Assembly (NCBI GenBank): GCA_910589415.1
Contig: OU342630.1
Coordinates: 51,678,012-51,742,011, forward strand
Origin: Malachius bipustulatus
Taxonomy: Eukaryota; Arthropoda; Insecta; Coleoptera; Melyridae
Direction of reading: 5' to 3'
Length of the DNA: 64,000 nucleotides
The position numbers were made by a program, and so were the translations under genes. The notes under the pieces were generated by a model. The model did no database searches, had not been told where the DNA came from, and saw only the letters and a list, made by a program, of their open reading frames with translations. Shown one piece after another: positions 22,968-34,500 of this stretch. Every line of letters begins with the position of its first letter. Positions within the stretch are counted from its first letter, which is position 1.

Positions 22968-22993
22968 CAGATCATGAAAAGGAACGGAAACAA

Positions 22994-25030
22994 ATGACAA
23001 AGACACAGGCAATGGAAAGGGACAAGAATACGGATAGAATAAAAAAAGGAAGAAAAGAATCGAAAAATATTGGGAAAATAGGTACATGGAATGTAAAAAG
23101 CATACAAGGAAAAGTAAAAGAACTGGAAAACGAATTTGAAAAAATAGATATGGAGATACTGGCAATAACAGAAACCAAGAAGAAGGAAAAGGGTGTTATA
23201 ATAACGGACAACCAGCATATGTTGATATACAGTGGAGTTAACAAAGAAAGGAGAGCCGCAGCAGGAGTAGGATGTATGATACACAGAAAGGTGAAAGATG
23301 AGGTGTACAAATGGAAGGGATATACAGAGAGGATACTATCGGTCAAATTTCGGGATGAAAACAAGAAGGAAAGAACAATTATTGTAGTTTATGGACCCAA
23401 TGAAGATGACGAAGCACGAAATAAAGACATATTCTGGGAGGAGCTAACAACAGCAGTAGAGGAAGCAAAAGGAGTGATATATATAATGGGAGACTTCAAC
23501 AGTAGAGTAGGGAAGAGAGATGCCAGGTACAGAACTGTGATAGGGAAATATGGGGAAAATGTAAGAAACAATAATGGAAGGAGAATGCTAGATTTCTGCA
23601 TGATACAGGATATGATAATAACGAACACGATATTCAAACATAAAGATATACATAAATACACTAGAGAAATGAAGAGTAGGAATGAAAAATCAATAATTGA
23701 CTACGTAGTGGTGAGTAGGGAAAACAGGAGAGAGATTATAGATACAAGAGTGAGAAGAGGACCAGAAATAGGTAGTGACCACTATATTGTGATAACAAAA
23801 GTGAAAAGAGGAGATAAAAAAGAAGGAGAAAATAAAGAGAAGAAAATAGAAAAACGAGGGAATGAAGTTATAAAATCATATAGATTACAGGAAAAAGAGA
23901 TAGCAGAGAGATATGAGCAAGTAATAGAGAAGAAAATAAGAAACATGAAAAAACAAACTGAGCAGAAAGAAGGCATAGAAGAACAGTGGATTAAATTTAG
24001 AAATATAATAATAGAGACAGCGAAAGAAGTATGTGGGTACGCAAGGAAGAAACCGAGAACCAAACAGACGGCATGGTGGAACGACGAAATAAGGAATCAA
24101 GTAAAAGAGAAGAAGAATAGATGAAGAATATACATAGGTAATAAAACGCAAGAAAACTACGAAAGATACAAAGAAGAAAGAAAGAAGGTAAAAAATATGA
24201 TAGTAGAAGCAAAGAGAAACAATTGGAGAGAATTCGGAGAGAGAATGGAAAACGATAGTAAAACAAACCAAAAATTATTCTATAGAGTACTGAAATCACT
24301 AAGAAACGAGAAAACATATAATGAAACAAAAATTAAAAACAGAAACGTAGACCTGTTAACAGAAGAGAAAGAGGTAATTAACAGATGGAAAGAATACTTC
24401 GTAGAACTACTAGGAGCCACAGAACTAATAGAAGAAGAGAAAGATCTAGAAGAGGAGAAACATGAAGAACAAATAGAAGACAATATAAAGCTAGAGGAAT
24501 TAAAGAATGTAATAAGGGAAATAAAAACGGGAAAAACACCAGGATGTGATAAGATAACAGCTGAAATGATCAAAAATATGGGAGAGAAAGGGACAGAAAT
24601 GTTATTGGATATATATAATAGAGTGTGGGAGGAAGAAAAAGTACCAAGAGAATGGAAAACTGCACAAATATTACCTATACATAAGAAGGGCGACAAGTAT
24701 GATTGTAATAACTATAGAGGTATAAATTTGTTATGCACAACGATGAAGATATATGAAAAAATAATAGAAAAACGAGTAAAAGCAATAACTGAGAGTTCAA
24801 TAGAGGAGTCACAAAGTGGCTTCAGGAAGGGTAGAAGTATACAAGACCACATATTTACCATAAAACAAATAATTGAAAAATTCATGGCGAAGGGAAAGAA
24901 AGTGTATATGGGATTCATAGATATGGAAAAGGCGTTCGATAGAGTAAACCGTGCTAAACTGTGGATAATACTGAAAGAAAGGGGGTGTAAAGACAAATTG
25001 GTGAGAATTATAAGAAATATATATGAAGGA
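22994..25030 (+). pseudogene. LINE ORF2: APE endonuclease and truncated reverse transcriptase
   Basis: The first part (22994-24124) holds an apurinic-type endonuclease: GTWNVKSIQGK, ITETKKKE, VVYGPNEDD, IMGDFNSRVGK and GSDHYIV. One TGA at 24122-24124 interrupts the frame. The same frame continues without a gap into the reverse transcriptase part with KTGKTPGCDKI, PIHKKGDKYDCNNYRGINLL, SGFRKGRSIQDH and GFIDMEKAFDRV. The YADD-type catalytic box, thumb and C-terminal region are missing because homology stops near 25030. The single nonsense codon and truncation make it inactive. Similar insect proteins are often mislabelled craniofacial development protein 2-like. Confidence 0.87.
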
Positions 25031-25117
25031 AACTTTTTTTTAATAATTATTATTATTATCCTCCAACTTATGGTACTCTATTTAGAAACACCTTGAAGAT
25101 AGCGTCTAAAGAGAATA

Positions 25118-25300
25118 GCTAATTCTGCGATATTTACTAATGATCTTATATACAAGTTTTTTTATATATAAATAAGATTAAAGAATCTTTGACTACAGAG
25201 GCTCGATAAACAAATTAGAAATCAATAATCATAAAAATTGTATCATATCTGGTGCGTCCATGACGAACTTTCATTCTCGACTTAGCATCAGCTTCTTCAG
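25118..25300 (+). promoter_or_regulatory. Conserved upstream block of receptor copy B
   Basis: The block ends about 235 bp before the ATG of copy B. It shares ATATTTACTAAT, AATCTTTGAC, CTCGATAAAC, ATTAGAAATCAATAATC, TATCATATCTGGTGCGTCCATGA and CTTTCATTCT with 48240-48450 (before copy C), and many of these with 14930-15110. Conservation in non-coding DNA at this place suggests the proximal promoter or an enhancer, though it could simply reflect recent duplication. Confidence 0.6.
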
Positions 25301-25535
25301 AAATATCGGGGCTTATAAGAATATTATAGAATATATATAAGAATATATTTTATGTTCATTATTAATGTACTAAATCCTCAATGAATTGGGTATACGGAAT
25401 AATTTTTATAAATTTTATATGAATCCTGACAGTAAAGATTCTCAATACTTAATAAACAAAATATAAACTCAATTTCTAGCCCTTGACATGCAAATTTATA
25501 AATCGATAAGATCGCATTTAAGAGTACTGAGCAGT

Positions 25536-28500
25536 ATGGCGAACAGAGCAAAAAATGTGGTATGGAATCAGAATTCAAGCAATAAGGAACAATTTCGTTG
25601 CATTGCAGAAGTTATGGAAGAACAACTATTGTGGCCGAAGGGGGATGATCCAAACAATGTTAACAGCAAAATCTATTTGAAAGCAATAACATTTTATGGT
25701 ATGCTCATGTCTCCCATATCATTATCTATATGGCACGCGTATCACTTCAGATCAGGTATGCACAGTATCAATATTTTTGTATTATTTTATAGAAGAGATA
25801 GATATCGTTGTGACCATTGTCGAACCCCGATCCCCGCTCCCAAGATAAAAAAAATAATAATAAAATAAAAAATAAATAAATAAATAAATAAAAAAAATTA
25901 AAAAAAAATAACAAAAAAATATATATAAAAAAAACAAAAAAATAAAACAAAAAAAAATAAAATAAAATAAAAAAAAATTTAAAAAAAATTAAAAAAAAAT
26001 TAATTAAAAAAAAAGTAGTAGGTAATAATAAAAAATAAAGAAAAAGAAAAAAAAGAGAAAAAAAACGCCCATTGCATATATCTTAACTGTATTAAACGTT
26101 GTAATTTTCTTTTGTAAGTGAGCCCGACTCCACCAAATCTATCTTTCAAAAATTTGTCAGGTCAGGTCAGGTTTTGCTTTTGAGTTGCCAAAAGTCTGTG
26201 GCTGATGGAGCGAGCGTTCCAATGCCAAAAACTTCACATACATACATACAAGAGATAGATAGGAGAGTTCCTAATATTTAAAATAATAATTTAGTAAATT
26301 AGTCCATAATTACTTTATAATAATTAATCGGTGCCTAAACAGATGTACCTACCTACAAAAGATAGGGAATAAAAGGAAACACGAAAAAATAAAAAACTAC
26401 CCGTCTACTAGGAAATTTTTATGAAAGTCAGGTATCCATAAGGAGTGGTCTTTTACTGCATTAGAGCGAAATCGGCCGAGTCGTTTTAAAACGGCGGCCA
26501 TTTGAATTTTCATAAAATTGTGTATTTTTTTAACCCCTGTGTGTGCGAAACTAAACATAACTTTTGAATCAAGTTAATAGAATACGAAGACCGTATCCTA
26601 TAAGTTATAGAATGGTGAAAAACATTTTGAGTCTTTCTTATTAGTTTACCAGTGACGTAGTTAGAAAATTGGTTAAAAATTTAAAAAATTTCTATACCCA
26701 TTTTGGGACACGTTTCAAAAGAATTGAGCTTTAATTTTCACAGTTGACCACTGAGTTCTGCATTTCAGTTTGTTGACCACTACTATATGCTAATACGAAT
26801 TGAAAAATTTCATAAAGCCATAAGTTTCCAAAATTGCGAAAATGTTTTTAAAAAACAATAATTCTTTCTGAACGACAGATATAATTGATATAATAATTCA
26901 TTATTATACCAATTTGTTTCATAGAAAATGTTTATATTTGAAACAACGAATTGTACTAGTTATACGATTGATGCCAAAACCTACCTATAGACATAAAATT
27001 ACTATAATTTTTCTATTTTATATTTTTTACATTTTTATTCTCTCTTGCAGTTGCTAATATCAGTATGATATTTGACTTTACGGCCTTTATTGTCATGTTT
27101 GACTTCGCAATATTAGCAATGATCTATCTGAGCAATTTGAAGAAGATGGTGATAATCAGTAATTCGTATTATACAGAAAAGTACAACGACCAAGAACCCT
27201 TTCACAATACGAAACTTAATTATAAAATGTTGTCTAAAATAATAAAAATTGTAACAGGCACCCTTTTAATAAGCTTTTCTTTATTCAAAACATGGGATAA
27301 TGAAAATTGCAAGAAGAGGAAATTGAATAATAATTCATTAGAATCTTGCGGCTTGCTGATTGGGATTTACTTACCGTTTGACTATGATTTTTTTCCTGTA
27401 AAACAATACTTTTTAATACATCAAGCAACGTGTGCTTATCTCTCGCTGAATGGAGTTCTACATGGAGTTTTAATAAATGTGATTTACGCGGATAAGACTG
27501 TCGGTGCTACAGATTTTATGATTAACTTGGTTCATCGATTAAGTTCTTGTGTAGAAGATGACAAAAGAGTAAAGGACTATCTGAGGAAAATAGTTAATAT
27601 TCATCGAATAATCGTAAGGTAATCGAATATTTATCTTTTTACCTTATTTTTCCATTAACTACAAATGTAATAATCAACTCTTAGAACAAACAGCTCCTCT
27701 GCAAGCTCTGCAACTGACAAGAATACAAAGCGACGCTTACTAGAGGAAGAAGTGCAATACTTAATTAAACTTGACAGAAATCGGGAATGCTATTGTAATA
27801 ATAATAATTCTAATTCCTAATAAATTATCGCACAGCTAAAAGCTGCTATCTTAATAATAAAAATAATAGGTCGAATAAATAAAACCATCGAACATTACAA
27901 CGACACATTAACCGACTATAACAGTTACTTAATTCTTCTTCTTCTTTAAGAGTTCTATGTCTTGTCCGTAAAGCAGTTTTGTTAGAGATAATAGTCTAAA
28001 ATTTCATAAAACATACCCATTTAAACTTATATCATAAATAATAATGTTTGACACGAGAAGCTGTATTTGTGCTATTTAATTTTAAATACCTATAGTTCAG
28101 TTCCGAATCGGAAGATACCTTATCAGATTTTTCAGCTAGAGAGCTGAGGGGAATAAACGTATGGGGAAAACAGATGTCAGTGGCGCACGACTTACCAATT
28201 TTAAAGGCGCTCTTCTTCTGAACTTGATGTCGAAATGTCACTGTCACTATTACTGTCCATATCAGGGTTAATTTGAACTATAAGTGGTTGTACTAGGCAT
28301 TCAACGCGGGTGTCCAAATCCCACATTTTTATTTCTTCTTTTTCTACATGTCCTATACAACTACGCCATACACGTCGATTAATATCTAAATAGACTGGCA
28401 AGGTCACATGCAATTTTAGCATTGATGTCAGATCTCGAATTTTGTAGGTGCAATGAGGAATCACAGAATATTAGACAAAATTTATTACATTAACAATTTT

Positions 28501-31500
28501 CGTTTATTATTTGAAAATAAGAATTAAGTTTTCTTTTGATTATAGCTGGTGTTAATTCATAATAGGCTATAGGTAATAGGTATAATAGTCCGAATATGTA
28601 ATGAAATGCTTATAATAATAATAAGTAAGTATTACCACTTTTACCTTATAATATGTCGAATAATATTTTATTTTGAAAATTAGAATAGGTCTGCATACAA
28701 CAGCATCATTGTTAGATAAAAGGATGAAATTCAAACTGCAGACATAGGTAAAACTTCAGAATGTTGAGGTATAGGTATATTTCGTTCTTTCACTTCTCAT
28801 TCTTCTTCTTGTAAAGACTTATGCAAAGGAAGTTAGTCATTTCCATATTCCTTCAATTAACAATTGCCGGTAAGTCAACATGTCACGTATCGAAGTAGGT
28901 ATAGTCGTCACTTATATTAGGTATAGTAGGTATAGGTCACGTATAGTAGTTCTACATCTTATAATAATGTAGAACTTACAATAATTATTGCAGAAGGACT
29001 AATAAGACGATCCGGATGTTGAATCAAATATTTGCCATCATCTGTTTGGCTTCTTTACTTAAATAGGTACCCACTTTGGCATTTTGCTTGATCTAATAAG
29101 ATAATCTCTATTACTTTCGTTAATTTTTATTTTATTTTATAAAATTAGAAATTAAGTCTCAAAACTGACAGATGTAAACAGAAAAAATCTGTTACTTTTA
29201 ATAAAGAACTTGACAACAAAGCCAGAGCAATGTTGTAATCGATTATTAAATTTATTGTTTTTGAATCTTCCTAATGTCAAAAGTTTTCATTTGATTCCTT
29301 TAATAACCTTCAAATTCTACCTGTCATTTTTAGTGTCATAATGTTCGATGTTACAACGTAGCATAAACAAATATGACCTTGTCAGACTATCTAGTAATAA
29401 ATCGAGGTGTATGTCCGGGGCTATATGCAAAACCGCTTCTTCTAAAAGCTTCTTCACATCGCACAGCTTAAAACTGGAATTTCTACGAGCCACTGAACCT
29501 TTAATTTGAGTTTGAGCCCAAACAAGTTCAATGTGGTTTAAATCGCAGTGATACGGTGGAATTCTCAACACTCTCACACCGTGCTCTCGTGCCAGTTCGT
29601 CAATCACATACTTAATATACATGGGTCTGTGCTGAGGCACTATTTCCAATAATTGTATTTTAAGCATATTTTCATCATGAGGCAGTTTCTTTGAATTGCA
29701 GCCTCTCTATTATATCTGCTTTTCGCCACGCTGAAGTTGGTATTTTTTCCAATCGACGACTGTGATAAGAGGCATTGTCGAGGACAATCACAGAACCAGA
29801 CAACAAGCAACAATATGGAGGAAAACCATCGTTCAAAAACTTCTGCGTTCATGTCCTCAAGATAGTCTCCCGTCTTTCGCGATTCAAATACATTAAGGCC
29901 ACCTTTTAAAAAACCAGAATCACTCCCAATGTGGGTAATGATCAGTCTTCGGCCTTTGCCCGATGGAGATTTTAATCCCGGAGAAAATCCGTCAAAAAAC
30001 GCTTGACGTGAACATTCGATGTTGAAGTCTTGCCAGACTTTCGACACTGTGTGGCCTTCATTCATCCACGTTTCGTCAGTGTAATATATTTTTCTTTGTG
30101 ATCGTCGATGCTCTCGAATTTCATTCAAAAATTTTCTGCGCCACAAAACAATTTCATTTCTTTCAATGAAGATGCTCTTTCGGTTTCTTTTCTGGTAGCG
30201 GATGTTCATTTCGCGTGAAGTTCGAATTAGTACTCGACGAGATATCTTTGGCAGACTTTCATCGTTGTGCACCTCTGCTAGAATTTTACTTAAAGTAGGA
30301 ATTCCATTTATAAAAAATGCGACATGAAATTTTCGACGAATAGCATAGGTACTTCACGTCATCATCGAGTATGATGCTCTTCCGACCAGAAGTTCCATCT
30401 TTATTTGGTTTCTCAATATTGGTATTCTTGATAACTCTGAAGACCGCACAAACAGAAACATTAGTTAAACTAACACACAAAGTAACTACCTCTTCCACTA
30501 GCATATCCGGGTACCTATCCTTAAGACCCTTATACACATTATTCACCATTACACGCTCTTCTTGTGTTAGAACATGGCGTTTTTTCGATTGAGAAGCACT
30601 AGAATTTTCTGCAAATTCCATTTTGTAAAAATCGAGAATAGGACACTTGGATATTTTACAGGATAAGCTACCGGGTGAAACTATTATCCTATAGGTATAT
30701 ATCCTATTTACTTACAATAATAATGATGTATAATTAGGTATTATATCATCGAGTCACTTAAAACTTGGATCATGAAAAGAAGCAAGTGAGGCAATTTACG
30801 TTTATAAATTTCCAAAGCAAAAGACTGTGCCCGCCTATGGCAGGTAAATCACACTTCACAATTTTTGCCTTGAATATTAAATAAAACAAAAAATTTCGAG
30901 ACAGAAATGCATAAAAGTTAAGCGCGATCAGATAAGAAGACGGATGTTTCGAGTGATTCGTGTAAAACTATAAAATTTAGTTTGTTCCGTACACTTTTAA
31001 ATACGACTTCTTTAAATCACCTATATAAATATGAAATTTGATTGCAAATCTGATAAGGTATCTTCTAATTCGGAACCGAACTATACCTACTTAATTTAGG
31101 TACTAATAGTAGGTATCTACTTAATTTTCAAATCGAATTTCATATTTTAGTTTTTTGCACATTTCAGAGAGAACAGGGATCATAATAATGTTTTCAAACA
31201 AATTGTATTGATAAGTATTATATCAGCTAGTTTAGTAACAGCAACGTCGATTTTTGATATATTGGAGGTAAGATTTTATATTATTATGACCTACACTTAA
31301 TATAAAATATCTATGAATTGTCCCAGTCACATTCATATGTATATAATAGGTCTTTTCAAATAAGTAAATCATAAATTATTAAGATAACTACGGTGTAAAC
31401 GAGGGTGAAAAACGAAATCCAGTCCAGAAACGAGTCAAGTTTGTAGACTCTGCAATGGAGAAGATGAGACAGCTTCTCATGTGATATGTGATATTCGAGT

Positions 31501-34500
31501 GTACAGTAGTACAGTACTCGCACGAACACGCTATGCGGTCCTTGGACCACTCAGCCCCGGGAGCCTGCTGGCGGAAAAGACCTTAGCGGATTGCTGAACG
31601 CTGAACCTTGTCAAAGGATCGGAGCTCTTCTAATCAAGATGTATCTAAATGTGAGAAATACAATAAGCCCGATGACTTCAGTGTTTGGGACCACATAAAC
31701 CATCTCTCGCATTTAGTTAAAATTACAAATACCAGTACCTAAAAAGATAACTATTTATTATTTTGTTATTGGTTTTTAGGTTCGTAGGCTTATTTTTGTA
31801 ATTATTAATCAACAGTTGACGTTTCGGAAGTGATTAGTCCCTTGATCACATTTAATTAACCATAACATATAAATAAAAATTATTAAGTAAAATTAAAATA
31901 TAAAATATATGACATTTACATTAGGCAAAATCTAAAAAATAACTATTGTTTTTTTTTTGTTGTTTTGTTTTTGTTTGGTGTTTGTCTATTTTTTGTTTGT
32001 TTGTATGTGTATATTGTTTAGAATAACTGTGAATGATACTGTTGAAAAAAAAAAAACGTCAACTGTAGAAAGCGGCCGGCAGACCGTTCGCGCCCAAAGA
32101 AACAATAGAGCCTGGTCGGATTCTGGCTATAAAAGCACGCATCGGATGAAAAGGGGTAGACAGTCTTCCTTCGACTTCAATCGCTGCTAGGCTGTACATC
32201 TCCTCCTCTATCCTTCCGGTGGCAACTCCCTAGAGAGTATCGCACCGATTCTTTTCTACATCCTGACGGTGGAAACTACTTAGAGAGTATCGAACCGCTC
32301 CTCTTTTGATCGCTAAATAAAGGTCGATTAGGCACATTCCTGTTTTCGCCCACGTTGCTAAAATTAGAATTTTCTCTTAAAGAACAAAATTAGGACTATT
32401 CGAAGAAGCGAGAAATTCATACGCTAACCCATTTTCTAATTCACTCCATTCATAAGATTCGAATTTAGTTTCACTAAGAATCGAGAAGAGATCCGTGATT
32501 CATATTTCATAAGGATAATTTCTGTCTCTAGCAAATCACCACGTCCGCCTGCAAAAGAAAGAACCCCGATTCAAAACACCAGCCTCAATCGCCGGCACCG
32601 TAATAAGAAAGACGGCCCCGATAAATAAACGCCCGATAAATAAACGTACGACTAATAAACCGACGTTAAAACATAAGGTAAAGGAATAAATTCCCTGTAT
32701 TTTTATATGTAAAATCGATATAGAGCTAGGAGGAAAAGTAGGAAAATAAACCCAGGTCAGGAATTAATAACCTGTGAATAAATAAAACGGTCCATCATCA
32801 GAAATACTCCAAGTTAGGAAATTAACCACGAACGCAATACACAAATCATCCAATTTATAAAAGAGTCCGAGTTTATTTTAGTGATGCGCAGATTCGGATG
32901 AAAAATCGGTCAGGTTCCGATTCTTAAAGTATTCGGAACATTCCGATTATTATTTTAGAATCATCCGATTCATGAAAATCATCCGTCCGTATGCTAGGGA
33001 CGGATACGGAAATCGCCACTCACGAAATTATAATATGAGAAACGAAGCGACAGAAACATCCACTACTCACTGCACTGTACTGACTGACGGACACTACGCT
33101 ACGCTTACGATTCGGAATCGGAATTCGGGTTCAAGTCTACTATCGAGTACGACGGGTGTTGCGGGGAATCGGGGATGTTGGAGGAAAATTAAAAAAAATA
33201 TGTAGGCACTCAATACTCATTTATTATATTTAATTTTTAAATACCTATAGGTTCATAGGTACAAAAATTTCCGATCTATCGATTTTTAAAAATAGTTCCA
33301 AACAATAGATTTCTTGCCCCCGGGACGCATTTTTTAGTTGTTAGGCCGAAACATAAACAAAGAGTCGTTTACTTTCTTAGTTCTCTTTCGAATCCTTTCC
33401 CTTTCTTAATTTCTTATTCGTCAAATCGTCAATCTTCTGCGCAGCACGCAGGCGACTGCCCGCGATTACTACCGATTGACAGATTCCATGAATAACAAAA
33501 GCTTTATTCGGGTTTTTGCTATTACTGTTCTAGGACTGTCAGGAGTTTGCGCAGTCGAAATTCATGCGTTCGGGTTTTGTAGAACTAATCCTGAACTAGT
33601 TCTGAGACAGATTCTCTGTTTTGGTTTAACTCAGGACCGTTTTAGAACCGTTCAAGAACCGTCCAAACCAGTCCTCGCTCTGGAGTAAGAACTGATTTCG
33701 GATTGTCAATTCACGCATGCCCATTTTCATTTTACACGATACACGACGACGGTAGGACGGTACTCGCTGGCGTTTGTTGATCTTGGACTTGTTGTTTTGT
33801 TTTTACTATTATTGATCAGGTTAATTATTAGATAAGTAATTGGTAATAGGCATACCTAGGTAATACTGGATGACTACATACAAAATATCCTTTTCAATTC
33901 ATCATTATCCTCATCAGACTCTTCGGAAGAGCAAGATGAACTTTCCATTATTAATAAGTACCTACCTAGGTACTGGTTGGGTTATCAGAAAATTGAGTAA
34001 ATTCACAAAAATTATAAACAAAGACATAAATAAACTGTGTTTTGCGTGTCGCAAACAAAAGCGCTTTTCTCACTAAAAGAAAAGTTGAGCAGTATATGCT
34101 TTGCTTTGCGTTTTTTATTTGAATTTTACATATTGAAAAGTAGGGTTAGGTTCTAAGTTCTTCTTGTTTTAAAGATTTCCATTTACAAGATTTATAACAG
34201 TTCGGAATTGTTCGAGTTTTGTGAAGTCGCGGACACTTCCAGGACAATCCGAGAACGGTTCCTAGAACTGCACGATTGCGCAACTAGTTCTGCGCAATCC
34301 CAGGACGGTTCTTGAACGATTCAAGAAATGAAACCCGAATAAAGCTACATATTCCGAGTCCGGTATCCGATATAGATTCCGATTATTAACTTCATCCGAA
34401 TACAAACATTCCGATTCTTTGAATCATCCGATTATGCGCATCACTAGTTTATTTAGCACAGATGTAGGGTAGGGTAAACAGGCCTTGCAAACCTGAGTTA

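Larger units (their letters stand above)
21960..25030 (+). mobile_element. LINE with intact 5' portion and lost 3' end
   Basis: A strongly purine-rich plus strand carries a leader, an L1-like ORF1 and an ORF2 with APE endonuclease and reverse transcriptase. The reverse transcriptase breaks off at about 25030 in IRNIYEGN, and AT-rich non-LINE sequence follows. The left border is not exact; the leader includes a GC-richer section at 22025-22080. Loss of the 3' end while the 5' end is kept is opposite to the usual LINE truncation. The clade is uncertain. Confidence 0.85.

Noticed and set aside
25768..25950. Minus-strand Phe-rich frame
   Set aside because: It results from an A-rich low-complexity tract.
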